This document shows, piece after piece, positions 23,583 through 32,290 of a stretch of DNA of 64,000 nt (its first letter is position 1; the number at the start of each line of letters is the position of its first letter). The notes beneath the pieces were generated by a model. That model was given only the letters and a program-made list of their open reading frames with translations. It did not search any database and was not told where the DNA came from. The stretch spans positions 2,909,501-2,973,500 of the forward strand of contig NZ_CP119075.1 in assembly GCF_029023725.1 (NCBI RefSeq), in the 5' to 3' direction. The stretch is from Synoicihabitans lomoniglobus (GTDB lineage: Bacteria > Verrucomicrobiota > Verrucomicrobiia > Opitutales > Opitutaceae). A program made the translations under genes and the position numbers.

Positions 23583-25214
23583 GTGATCATCCGCATTCCT
23601 TCGTGGTTAAAAATCAGCGTCTGCGTCGCGCTATTGCTGACCGGCTGCAAACCGCGTGAAACCAACGTCGAGACCGGCAATCGCACCCACACGCTGCATC
23701 GCGGCATGGGACCGGCGCTCGCCGACCTCGACCCGCATCTCGCCACCGGCACGACCGACTACAACGTGTTGTCCGCCTTGTTTGAAGGACTCGTCGCCGA
23801 AGATCCCGTCGACCTCCACCCCGTTCCGGGCGTCGCCGAGAGTTGGACCGTTTCTGCCGACGGGATCACCTACACCTTTCACCTCCGGACCGACGCCGTC
23901 TGGTCCAACGGTGACCCGCTGACCGCGCAGAATTTCGTGAATTCCTGGCAACGGGTGCTCACACCTTCACTGACCGCGGACTACGCCAACCTGCTCTACG
24001 TGCTCGCCGGGGCCCGCGCTTATCACCAAGGCGAAACGACGGACTTCTCGACCGTCGGCGTCGCGGCCCCGGACCGGCACACGCTTCGAGTGACGCTCGC
24101 GTATCCCGCCCCTTACTTTTTGTCACTGCTCCAACATTGGATGTGGTATCCCGTGCATCTGCCCAGCATCGCCGCCGTAGGTTCACCGACCACACGGGGC
24201 ACGCCTTGGGCCCGGCCCGGAACCATGGTCTGCAACGGTCCGTTCGAACTCGAGTCCTGGCAAAATCATGAGCGCATCGTCGTCCGGAAGAATCCGTTTT
24301 ATTGGGACGCCGACACCGTGCGCCTCGATGCCATTCACTTTCATCCCTTCGAAGGCGTCGATACCGAGGAACGGGCTTTTCGCTCCGGCCAAATTCATCT
24401 CACCGATGCGCTGCCCATCGCCAAGATTGTTTCCTATCGGGAAGACAAGCCCGAGTTGCTCCGCATCGATCCCTACCTCGGCACCTACTTCTTTCGCTTC
24501 AACACCAGCCGTCCCTTCCTCGACAATCAATTCGTGCGGCGCGCCCTGAGTCTGGCGGTCGATCGCACCGCCATTGTGGAAAAAGTGCTGCGCGGCGGCC
24601 AAATCCCTTCGGCCGCATTCACGCCCACCGGCACCGCTGGATACCAACCGCCCGAGGGTCTTCGCACCGATTTCGATCAAGCGAGGAATCTCCTGATGTC
24701 CGCCGGCTACCCCATGGGGCGGGGCGCACCCTCCGTCGAAATCCTGTTCAATACCTCGGAAAACCATAAACTCGTGGGCGAAGCCATCCAGGAGATGTGG
24801 CGCCGGGAACTCGGACTCGAGGTCACCCTGCGCAACATGGAAAACAAAACCGTGCTCTCTTCGCGCCGTGCGGGGGATTTCGATGTGCTGCGGTCGGTCT
24901 GGATCGCCGACTACGCCGACCCCACGTCGTTCCTCGACGTCTGGCGCGGCGACAGTGGCAACAACTACACCGGCTGGGCCGACGCCGACTATGACGCGTT
25001 GCTGTCTCAAGCCGCCCGCGCCCCCAATCAAGCGGCGCGTTTCGACCTGCTCCAGCGCGCCGAATCCCTCCTGTTGGAACGCGCTCCCATCATCCCGATC
25101 TACACCTTCACCCACATCTTTGTGAAACGCCCGGAAGTCCGCGGCTGGCATCCGACGCTGCTCGACCATCATCCCTACAAACACGTCTGGCTGGTCGAAA
25201 ATCCGGAGAACTAA
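23583..25214 (+). CDS. Oligopeptide ABC transporter substrate-binding lipoprotein (SBP family 5), copy 1
   Basis: 543 residues, OppA/DppA-like. The GTG start gives a signal peptide ending in a lipobox (ALLLTGC, lipidated Cys about 22). The body carries the family pattern: DPHLATGTTDYNVLSALFEGL, GITYTFHLRTDAVWSNGDPLTAQNFVNSWQRVLTP and PYLGTYFFRFNT with FVRRALSLAVDR. Predicted location is the outer face of the cytoplasmic membrane, binding oligopeptides or other small ligands. No permease or ATPase gene is adjacent. It is paralogous to the genes at 25290 and 28710. The first ~13 codons share a 22-base identical stretch with copy 2. Confidence 0.92.
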   Translation: MIIRIPSWLKISVCVALLLTGCKPRETNVETGNRTHTLHRGMGPALADLDPHLATGTTDYNVLSALFEGLVAEDPVDLHPVPGVAESWTVSADGITYTFHLRTDAVWSNGDPLTAQNFVNSWQRVLTPSLTADYANLLYVLAGARAYHQGETTDFSTVGVAAPDRHTLRVTLAYPAPYFLSLLQHWMWYPVHLPSIAAVGSPTTRGTPWARPGTMVCNGPFELESWQNHERIVVRKNPFYWDADTVRLDAIHFHPFEGVDTEERAFRSGQIHLTDALPIAKIVSYREDKPELLRIDPYLGTYFFRFNTSRPFLDNQFVRRALSLAVDRTAIVEKVLRGGQIPSAAFTPTGTAGYQPPEGLRTDFDQARNLLMSAGYPMGRGAPSVEILFNTSENHKLVGEAIQEMWRRELGLEVTLRNMENKTVLSSRRAGDFDVLRSVWIADYADPTSFLDVWRGDSGNNYTGWADADYDALLSQAARAPNQAARFDLLQRAESLLLERAPIIPIYTFTHIFVKRPEVRGWHPTLLDHHPYKHVWLVENPEN

Positions 25215-25246
25215 AAAGCCAACCTCCCGCTCTCCCCGCTGATCGA

Positions 25247-25265
25247 TTTAGCGTTTCAGTCATTC
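25247..25265 (+). repeat. Degenerate TTTCAG-type element (copy 3)
   Basis: TTTAGCGTTTCAGTCATTC is a degenerate match to the elements at 14317 and 23033. It lies just upstream of the TTCGTG-rich repeat and the second peptide-binding lipoprotein gene. Confidence 0.3.
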
Positions 25266-25281
25266 GCCTTTCCGTATTTTC

Positions 25282-25322
25282 TAAAATTCGTGTCTATTCG
25301 TGTGCATTCGTGGTTAAAAATC
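25282..25322 (+). repeat. TTCGTG-rich repeat running into a coding start
   Basis: Three staggered copies of ATTCGTG occur in 25284-25311, then TGGTTAAAAATC. This resembles a dispersed 'attcgtgt...cgtggtt' repeat I recall from verrucomicrobial intergenic DNA. It overlaps the first ~11 codons of the lipoprotein gene starting at 25290. A 22-base part is identical in the start of the gene at 23583. Confidence 0.5.
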
Positions 25323-26918
25323 AGCGTCGTATTCAGCGTTATCCTACTCTTCATCGGTTGCGCGAAACGCGAAACGCCGGTCGAGGCGGGCAACGCCACA
25401 CAGACGATGCACGTCGCCAGCGTGGGTGAACCCAGCGAGCTCGATCCGCACATCATCAACGCGCCGCCCGATTTCAAAATCGTGCCCATGCTCTTCGAAG
25501 GATTGGTCAACGCCGATCCCGCCACGCTCGAACCCCGCCCCGGTGTCGCCACCTCCTGGGATGTTTCCGCCGACGGCTTGACTTACACCTTCCAACTGCG
25601 TTCCGACGCCCGGTGGTCCAACGGCGCCCCCGTCACGGCAGACGATTTTCTCTTCAGCTGGCAGCGCGCGCTCACGCCGTCATTGGGATCTCAATACACG
25701 TTTCTCTTTTCGACCGTGGTCGGTGCCGATGACTACGCCGCCGGTCGCCTCACGGACTTCTCCGCGGTGGGTTTTGCCGTGGTGGACGCCCACACCATCA
25801 GCGTGACGCTGACGCAACCCACGCCCTACTTTCTCGCCATCCTCGCCAACAATCCCGTGTGGTCGCCCGTGCATCGCGGCACCATCGAAAGCGTCGGCGC
25901 CATGGCCGATCGCAGCAGCGGTTGGACGAAGCCCGAGACCTTTGTCGGCAACGGTCCGTTCGTGCTCTCCGAGTGGCGCCCGAATGTAAGTATCACGCTC
26001 CAAAAATCGTCCACCTACTGGGACGCTGCCAACGTCGGATTGAACGAACTGATCTTCCATACTTTCGACGGCTCCGACACCGAGGAGCGCGCCTTCCGGG
26101 CCGGGCAACTGCACAAAACTGAACGAGTCCCCGTTGCCAAACTCCCGACCTACCGGGATCAGACCGATTCCCCTCTGCGCGAGATTCCGTCCCTCATCGC
26201 GCGCTTCATCAACATCAACACCGCCCATCCACCGTTCGACGACGTCCGGGTGCGTCGCGCCTTCGCCCTAGCCATCGACCGCGATGTCCTCGCGGACAAA
26301 GTCTTTTTCGGCAACGCCAGCCCCGCGCGTCGTATCGTGCCCACCGGACTCGCGGGGTATCCGACCGACGGCGATTTCACTGACGATGCCGATGTCGCCC
26401 GCCAATTGTTGGCCGCCGCCGGCTATTCCCAGGGAGCCGGTTTTCCGGCCGTCGCGCTGAGCATCGAATCCGGCGGTCGCAACAACATGCCGGAAGCCCT
26501 GCAAGCCCGCTGGCGCGAAGTGCTCGGCGTAAACGTGGAAATTCTCCTGAGCGAAACCCGCGTGCACTGGAGCAAAATGCAGCGGCACGACTACACGCTC
26601 GCGATCGGCGGCTGGATCGCCGACTACCCCGACGCCACCGCGTTTCTCGATCTCTGGAAAACCGAGTCCGGCTGGAACTTCACCCAGTGGACCGACTCCA
26701 CTTACGACCAAGCATTGAGCGCAGCCGCCAAGACCCCCGATGGCTCCACCCGCGCCACCGCGCTTCGCCATGCCGAGGCCGTGCTCATGGCCGACATGCC
26801 GATCATTCCCGTGGTCTTTGAAAAGCGAGCCATTCTGGTGGCTCCATCCGTGCACGATCTGTCCGACAACGCCATGGACCGCCCCGACTATCGCACCGTT
26901 CGTTTGGTTCAGCCGTAG
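25290..26918 (+). CDS. Oligopeptide ABC transporter substrate-binding lipoprotein (SBP family 5), copy 2
   Basis: 542 residues. The GTG start at 25290 (or an in-frame GTG at 25302) gives a signal peptide ending in the lipobox LLFIGC. The body again shows ELDPHIINAPPDFKIVPMLFEGL, LTYTFQLRSDARWSNGAPVTADDF and VRRAFALAIDRDVLADK. It lies 75 bp after copy 1 and 38 bp before an M28 peptidase gene, suggesting joint expression for extracellular peptide use. The predicted role is ligand capture for an ABC importer encoded elsewhere. Confidence 0.92.
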   Translation: MSIRVHSWLKISVVFSVILLFIGCAKRETPVEAGNATQTMHVASVGEPSELDPHIINAPPDFKIVPMLFEGLVNADPATLEPRPGVATSWDVSADGLTYTFQLRSDARWSNGAPVTADDFLFSWQRALTPSLGSQYTFLFSTVVGADDYAAGRLTDFSAVGFAVVDAHTISVTLTQPTPYFLAILANNPVWSPVHRGTIESVGAMADRSSGWTKPETFVGNGPFVLSEWRPNVSITLQKSSTYWDAANVGLNELIFHTFDGSDTEERAFRAGQLHKTERVPVAKLPTYRDQTDSPLREIPSLIARFININTAHPPFDDVRVRRAFALAIDRDVLADKVFFGNASPARRIVPTGLAGYPTDGDFTDDADVARQLLAAAGYSQGAGFPAVALSIESGGRNNMPEALQARWREVLGVNVEILLSETRVHWSKMQRHDYTLAIGGWIADYPDATAFLDLWKTESGWNFTQWTDSTYDQALSAAAKTPDGSTRATALRHAEAVLMADMPIIPVVFEKRAILVAPSVHDLSDNAMDRPDYRTVRLVQP

Positions 26919-26956
26919 CGCCTTGCCTCGACCGGTGGTTCCGGCTGAATCGAATC

Positions 26957-28612
26957 ATGCACAACTGGTTCCGTCTGCTCGCCCTCTTTTCAACCCTTGG
27001 CGCGGCTCTCCCGGCCGCCCCGAAACCTTCCGTCGAGCGACTGCACGACATTATCGCCACCCTGTCGTCGGATGAATTTGAAGGCCGCAGCCCCGGCACG
27101 GCGGGTGAGGAAAAGACCGTGGCGTATCTGAACAACGCCTTCGTGACCATGGGTCTCGAACCGGGTAATCCTGACGGCAGCTATTTGCAGGATGTCGGCC
27201 TCGTCGGTATCCGCTCCACCACCGAACTCAACTTCACCGCGGGCGACACGACGCTGGCCCCCACGCTGGTCAACGACTACATCGCGATCTCCAAACGCGT
27301 GACCGCGCAGATCAGCGGGAAGGCATCCGAAGTCGTGTTCCTCGGTTACGGCGTGCAAGCGCCCGAGTTCGATTGGGATGATTTCAAGGGCATCGACGTG
27401 CGCGGCAAAACCATCGTCGTGCTGGTCAACGATCCGCCCGTGCCCGACCTCGCCAATCCCGCCATACTGGACGAAGCCATGTTCAACGGCCGCGCGATGA
27501 CCTACTACGGACGCTACGATTATAAATACGAAACGGCATCGCGACTCGGCGCCGCCGCCTGCCTCATCGTCCACGAAACCGGTCCCGCCGGCTATCCGTT
27601 TGCCGTGCTCACCGGTTCGCTCGGCCGCGAAAATTTCGCCCTCGATACCTCCGACGGCAACGCCGATCGCGTGGGCTTCGAGGGCTGGATCACCCGCGAC
27701 TTCGCGGAACAACTGTTCGCCGCCGGCGGTCACGATTTCGCCGCGCTCAAAGCCGCCGCAGCCCGTCCGGATTTTCAGCCAGTGCCGCTTGGCTCCACGC
27801 TCGATTTTTCGGTCGCCAACACCAACCGCCACATTGCATCCCAAAACGTGATCGGCCTGCTGCCCGGCCGCGACGCGTCATTGCGTGACGAATACGTTAT
27901 CTACACCGCCCACTGGGACCACATGGGCATCGATCCCCGCCTGACCGGAGACCAGGTTTTCAACGGCGCCATGGACAACGCCAGCGGCACCGCAGTCATG
28001 CTGGAAGTCGCGCAGCTGTTCGCCGACCTGCCCGCGGATCAGCGCCCGCGACGGTCGATTTTATTTCTCGCCGTAACCGCCGAGGAGCGCGGCTTGCTCG
28101 GTTCGCTTTACTACGCGCAAAACCCTCTTTACCCGCTCCCGCAAACGGTCGCGAACCTCAACAAGGACGGCGCCAACATCTACGCGCCCACCCGCGACAT
28201 CGAAATCGTCGGCTCCGGCGCCACGACCATCGAGGCGGTGGCGGCTGAAATCGCGGCGGCCGACGGTCAATTTCTGCTCGCCGACTCTCAGCCCGAAAAA
28301 GGCTTCTACTATCGCAGCGATCACTTCTCTTTCGCGAAGGTCGGCGTGCCCGCCTTTTACGCCAAAGCGGGGCGACTCGCCATCGGCCAACCGGAGGATT
28401 TCATCGACCAAAAGCGGGCGGAATACACGGCCAAGCATTATCACAAGGTGAGCGACGAAATCAGTGACGCGTGGAATTTCGACGCCATCGCGCAGGACGT
28501 GGATTTTCTCTTCCAACTCGGCCGCACCATCGCCGACGCCGACGACCGCCCCGAGTGGCTCGATGGCAGCGAGTTCAAAGCCGTGCGTGAAGCCTCGCTG
28601 CAGTCGCGATAA
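26957..28612 (+). CDS. Exported M28-family metallopeptidase (aminopeptidase) with PA-like insert
   Basis: 551 residues with an N-terminal signal (WFRLLALFSTLGAALPA). A PA-type insert lies at about 100-245 (VVFLGYGVQAPEFDWDDFKGIDVRGKTIVVLVNDPPV). The dizinc aminopeptidase core includes YTAHWDHMG (His319), FNGAMDNASGTA (bridging Asp340), TAEERGLLGS (Glu376-Glu377) and YRSDHFSFAKVGVPAFYA (C-terminal His ligand). Such enzymes trim N-terminal residues from peptides outside the cytoplasm. Its position between three peptide-binding lipoprotein genes supports a peptide-scavenging role. Confidence 0.93.
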   Translation: MHNWFRLLALFSTLGAALPAAPKPSVERLHDIIATLSSDEFEGRSPGTAGEEKTVAYLNNAFVTMGLEPGNPDGSYLQDVGLVGIRSTTELNFTAGDTTLAPTLVNDYIAISKRVTAQISGKASEVVFLGYGVQAPEFDWDDFKGIDVRGKTIVVLVNDPPVPDLANPAILDEAMFNGRAMTYYGRYDYKYETASRLGAAACLIVHETGPAGYPFAVLTGSLGRENFALDTSDGNADRVGFEGWITRDFAEQLFAAGGHDFAALKAAAARPDFQPVPLGSTLDFSVANTNRHIASQNVIGLLPGRDASLRDEYVIYTAHWDHMGIDPRLTGDQVFNGAMDNASGTAVMLEVAQLFADLPADQRPRRSILFLAVTAEERGLLGSLYYAQNPLYPLPQTVANLNKDGANIYAPTRDIEIVGSGATTIEAVAAEIAAADGQFLLADSQPEKGFYYRSDHFSFAKVGVPAFYAKAGRLAIGQPEDFIDQKRAEYTAKHYHKVSDEISDAWNFDAIAQDVDFLFQLGRTIADADDRPEWLDGSEFKAVREASLQSR

Positions 28613-28709
28613 ACCGCTGAGCGCGATACCCGCTCAACCCACGACCACCACCCCGCACATTTTACGGTTCGGATTTTGACACCTTTGCGCCCGTCGTTGT
28701 CTTAACGAC

Positions 28710-30323
28710 ATGCTAACTGCTCGAACCTCACTGGCGCTGCTCGCCTCGATCGTTTCCCTCGCGCTTTGGAGCGGTTGTGGAAAATCCGCCGACTCCGCCG
28801 ATACCGCCGGCCTTAAAATCCTCAACTTCGGTAACGGCGCCGAGCCGCAGGATCTCGATCCGCAGATCGTCACTGGCGTCGTCGAACATCGTCTGTCGCT
28901 GGCTCTCCAAGAAGGCTTGGTCGCGGAAGACCCCGACTTGAACATCATTCCCGGTGTCGCCCAGACATGGGATGTCTCCGATGACGCGCTCACCTACACG
29001 TTTCATCTCAATCCCAACGCCAAGTGGTCCAACGGCGACGTGATCACCGCCGAGGACTTTGTCGGCTCCTACCAGCGCATGCTCACGCCCAGCATCGCCG
29101 CCGAGTATTCCTACATGCTTTTTCACGTCGTCGGCGCCGAGGATTACCTCAATGGTAAGATCTCCGACTTTGCCGAGACCGGCTTCAAAGCTCTCGACGC
29201 GCACACGCTCCAAATCACCCTGCGCCAACGCACGCCCTTCCTGCTGCACGCCATGAATCACTACGCGTGGTATCCCGTGCCGATTAAAGTCATCGAAAAA
29301 TTTGGCGGCATGGAACGTAAAGGCACGGCCTGGACCCGCCCCGAAAACTACGTCGGCAATGGTCCGTTCACGCTCAAATCGTGGCAGCCCAATCGCAAGA
29401 TCGTCGTCGAACGCTCCTCCACCTACTGGGACCGCGAAAACGTGAAACTCGACGAGATTCACTTCTACCCGATCGAAAGCATCGACACCGAAGAGCGCAT
29501 GTTCCGCACCGGCCAACTGCACGTCACCAACGAAGTGCCGTTGTCCAAGATTCCGGTCTACCAACGCGACAACCCCGACGCCATCGACATTGCGCCCTAC
29601 AACGGCGTCTACTTCTTCCGCTTCAATGTCACGAAGCCGCCCTTCGATGATGTGCGCGTGCGCAAGGCGCTCGCCTACGCCATCGACCGGGAATCGCTCA
29701 TCAAAAACGTCACGCTGGCCAACGAAATTCCCGCCTACAATGTCGTGCCCCCGGCGTTGTTGGACTACGAAAGCCAGCACCATTTCAAGGCCGACCTCGC
29801 CGAGGCCAAACGCCTGCTCGCCGCAGCTGGCTACCCTGAAGGCAAGGGCTTTCCCGCCGCCGACCTGCTCTACAACACGTCGGAAAAACACCGCACCATC
29901 GCGGAGGCGATTCAGCAAATGTGGCGTAAAAATCTTGGCGTGGACATCGGCCTCTACAACCAAGAGTGGAAGGTCTACCTCGATGCCCAGGACAACCTGA
30001 ACTACCAGATTTCTCGGGCCGGCTGGATCGCCGACTACGTTGATCCCCACGTATTCATCGACCTCTGGAAATCCGGCGGCGGCAACAACGACACCGGCTG
30101 GAGCAACGCCGAATACGACCAACTCCTCGCCACCGTGCTCGACGCGCCGAACAACGCCGAACGCTGGAAGATCTACAATCGCATGGAGAAAATCCTCATC
30201 GACGAGATGCCGATCCTGCCCATCTACCACTACACCCGCGCGCGTCTGATCGATCCGAAAGTCATCGGCTACAAATCCACGCCCTTGGACAACTTTCCCT
30301 GGAAGTTCGCGGATCTGCCGTAA
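28710..30323 (+). CDS. Oligopeptide ABC transporter substrate-binding lipoprotein (SBP family 5), copy 3
   Basis: 537 residues. Signal peptide with lipobox near LALWSGC. Family patterns: EPQDLDPQIVTGVVEHRLSLALQEGL, LTYTFHLNPNAKWSNGDVITAEDFVGSYQRML, PYNGVYFFRFNVTKPPFDDVRVRKALAYAIDR. Unlike copies 1 and 2 its N-terminus is not related to the TTCGTG repeat (MLTARTSLALLASIVSLALW). It is separated by 97 bp from the M28 gene and may have its own promoter. Confidence 0.92.
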   Translation: MLTARTSLALLASIVSLALWSGCGKSADSADTAGLKILNFGNGAEPQDLDPQIVTGVVEHRLSLALQEGLVAEDPDLNIIPGVAQTWDVSDDALTYTFHLNPNAKWSNGDVITAEDFVGSYQRMLTPSIAAEYSYMLFHVVGAEDYLNGKISDFAETGFKALDAHTLQITLRQRTPFLLHAMNHYAWYPVPIKVIEKFGGMERKGTAWTRPENYVGNGPFTLKSWQPNRKIVVERSSTYWDRENVKLDEIHFYPIESIDTEERMFRTGQLHVTNEVPLSKIPVYQRDNPDAIDIAPYNGVYFFRFNVTKPPFDDVRVRKALAYAIDRESLIKNVTLANEIPAYNVVPPALLDYESQHHFKADLAEAKRLLAAAGYPEGKGFPAADLLYNTSEKHRTIAEAIQQMWRKNLGVDIGLYNQEWKVYLDAQDNLNYQISRAGWIADYVDPHVFIDLWKSGGGNNDTGWSNAEYDQLLATVLDAPNNAERWKIYNRMEKILIDEMPILPIYHYTRARLIDPKVIGYKSTPLDNFPWKFADLP

Positions 30324-30342
30324 GCACAAAAATTCATCATAT

Positions 30343-30401
30343 GTAGGCCGCGAGCTCGCTCGCGCTCACCGCATCCGAGCGTCTGCCAGCAGACGGCCTA
30401 C
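30343..30401. repeat. REP-like element able to fold as a three-way structure
   Basis: An outer 7-bp stem (GTAGGCC at 30343-30349, GGCCTAC at 30395-30401) encloses two inner hairpins: CGAG/CTCG at 30351-30362 and CGTCTG/CAGACG at 30380-30395. It sits between the third binding-protein gene and the GspB-like gene, whose stop codons face each other. It shares the GTAGG edge with the element at 9158-9218. Confidence 0.65.
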
Positions 30402-30443
30402 CGGGTGGGACCCGTGCATCGTCGACGGCGACCGTCCGGTCGA

Positions 30444-31454
30444 TCAAAACGACTTCGTATAAACGTAGCCCTGCGGATCGCGGAACTTGAGCTGTCGCGG
30501 ATCGATCTCGATCACGCGTAGTTGCAAGTCTCGATCGACCACGTCGTTGAGCCGGAACACCCGGTCATTCATGAGCACTTTGGGGTCCGTCGCCGAAGCT
30601 CGAACTCCCGTCACCCGGGAACGCTCCAAGTAGTTCAATACCGCTTCGCTGGGTGCCAGGGACGGCTGACTGCTCGGCACCGCTCGGGCCGTCGCTTGAA
30701 GTTCGGCCTGACTGAGAATCGTGACCGATCCGGACGCCGCCGGCGTCATGGGACTACGTGGCTGCGGCGATGGAGTCGACACCGGTTCTGCGGTCGGGCT
30801 CGACGCCGGAGCCGGGTTAATCGCCACGTTCACCGGAGGAGGCGGATACCGCGAGCTCTCCGTCGTGACCACCGGTTGAGGGACGGAGTCGGTTCGAACG
30901 GGAATCGCCCCCCGGGTCGGCGCGTCGGACGTGTCCGGACCGGGAGCCGGCACCTCGATCGAGGCGGGCGGCGTGGCCGATTGATCCACCATTGTTTCGG
31001 TGACGGAAGAGTCGGCGTGCGACGGCGGAGGAGTCGCGGGGTCACTCGGAGCGGGAGCGGGGGCGGCCATGGTTACCGCCACCGGAGCTTCCACGACCTC
31101 GGCCGTGGGTGGGGGATCCGACACCGCCACCGTGGTCGAGACCGCAGGTGCTTCGCCGTCCCGGCCCCAAAACGTGATGACCAGCCCGATCACCACCACG
31201 GCGACTAACGCCATGGCGGCGAATCGCAGGATACCGCCATTTGCCCCTCTTTTCTGTCGCGCCGCCACCATCGGGCTGGGCTCGGGGTCGGGGTCCGGTG
31301 CCGCCGAGGCGGGGGCGATCACCGGAGGCGGAGGTGGAGGCGGCGGCGCAGTCGGCTGCCCGAGTCCCGGTGCGGCGATCTTGCCGGAGGCCGCAGCTGC
31401 TTCGTCCTGGCGTTGCTTCTGCGCTTTCTTGAGGGCCTCGTTGATCAGGGACAT
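30444..31454 (-). CDS. GspB-like membrane protein (type II secretion/pilus-associated)
   Basis: 336 residues. The N-terminus MSLINEALKKAQKQR is the short amphipathic start typical of GspB/ExeB-like proteins. A Pro-rich stretch follows, then a single membrane segment (75-97, ILRFAAMALVAVVVIGLVITFW). A long Pro/Ala/Thr-rich periplasmic linker (about 100-265) leads to a small C-terminal domain (VTGVRASATDPKVLMNDRVF, RVIEIDPRQLKFRDPQGYVY) like the T2SSB domain. It is 20 bp downstream of an ExeA-like ATPase gene on the same strand, the ExeA-ExeB pairing used to place the secretin in the wall. No other secretion gene is nearby. Confidence 0.75.
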   Translation of the reverse strand: MSLINEALKKAQKQRQDEAAAASGKIAAPGLGQPTAPPPPPPPPVIAPASAAPDPDPEPSPMVAARQKRGANGGILRFAAMALVAVVVIGLVITFWGRDGEAPAVSTTVAVSDPPPTAEVVEAPVAVTMAAPAPAPSDPATPPPSHADSSVTETMVDQSATPPASIEVPAPGPDTSDAPTRGAIPVRTDSVPQPVVTTESSRYPPPPVNVAINPAPASSPTAEPVSTPSPQPRSPMTPAASGSVTILSQAELQATARAVPSSQPSLAPSEAVLNYLERSRVTGVRASATDPKVLMNDRVFRLNDVVDRDLQLRVIEIDPRQLKFRDPQGYVYTKSF

Positions 31455-31474
31455 GGTTCGGTTGGTGCTGGAGG

Positions 31475-32290
31475 CTAGAAAGTGAGTTTTTTGACGTCCT
31501 TGATCGCCCGTCTGACATCCCAGTAACTGACTTCGTCGGACTCGCGAATAAAGGACGCCAGCAGAGCCTTATCGCAAACATTGTTCACGATCCGGGGAAT
31601 GCCGGATGAATAGCGGTGGATCTTCCGCGCCGCCCACCCGGTGAAGAACGGCCGCCCCTCGCTCCCGGCCAAGGTGAGGCGATGAGCGATGTAGTGCATC
31701 ACATCGTGGCGGGTCAGCGGCTTGAGCTCGTAGTGAACCAGAATGCGTTGGCGCAATTGGCGGAGCTCCGGGAGGGCCAGAATGTCCTTCAACTCCGGCT
31801 GCCCCATGAGAACGATTTGGAGAAGCTTCTGTTTGTCGGTTTCCAGATTGGAAATCAGCCGAATCTGTTCGAGCACCTCAAACGACAGGTTTTGGGCTTC
31901 ATCGATGATCAGCACGATCTCGCGACCATCCGCGATGCGTTGCAGTAACACCGACTGCATTTGCGCGATCAAGTCGTGCAGTCCCGTGTCGCGGGGTGCT
32001 TCGCCGAGTTCGCCCAAAATGGCTTTGAGCATCTCGGTCTCGTTGATGCGCGGGTTGAGAATCAGCGCCGTGTCCCAGTGCGTGTCCTCGATCTCGTTGA
32101 GCAGGCGACGACAGAGCGTGGTTTTGCCGCAGCCCACCTCCCCCACCAGCACGATGAACCCTTTGCGCTCCTGCAACCCATACAGCAGGTGCTGCAGCGC
32201 CTCCTGGTGGGTGGGGCTCAGATACAGGAACTTTGGGTCCGGAGTGATGTTAAACGGCATCTCCTCGAGGCCGTAATAACTCTGATACAT
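31475..32290 (-). CDS. ExeA/GspA-like AAA ATPase
   Basis: 271 residues from the ATG at 32290. The start MYQSYYGLEEMPFNITPDPKFLY is the classic ExeA signature (YYGL..PFN..PDP.FL). Walker A GEVGCGKT is at 50-57 and Walker B EIVLIIDEAQNLS near 130. The sensor region (LKPLTRHDVMHYIAHRL) and the C-terminal IHRYSSGIPRIVNNVCDKALL complete the AAA module. In Aeromonas ExeA works with ExeB to assemble the type II secretin. Here only the GspB-like partner is adjacent. No C-terminal peptidoglycan-binding domain is present, so the protein is a short ATPase-only form. Confidence 0.85.
   Translation of the reverse strand: MYQSYYGLEEMPFNITPDPKFLYLSPTHQEALQHLLYGLQERKGFIVLVGEVGCGKTTLCRRLLNEIEDTHWDTALILNPRINETEMLKAILGELGEAPRDTGLHDLIAQMQSVLLQRIADGREIVLIIDEAQNLSFEVLEQIRLISNLETDKQKLLQIVLMGQPELKDILALPELRQLRQRILVHYELKPLTRHDVMHYIAHRLTLAGSEGRPFFTGWAARKIHRYSSGIPRIVNNVCDKALLASFIRESDEVSYWDVRRAIKDVKKLTF

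Noticed and set aside
28728..30329. Minus-strand open frame (533 codons) opposite the third peptide-binding lipoprotein
   Set aside because: The plus strand has a lipobox and family patterns; the antisense frame has no recognisable domain.
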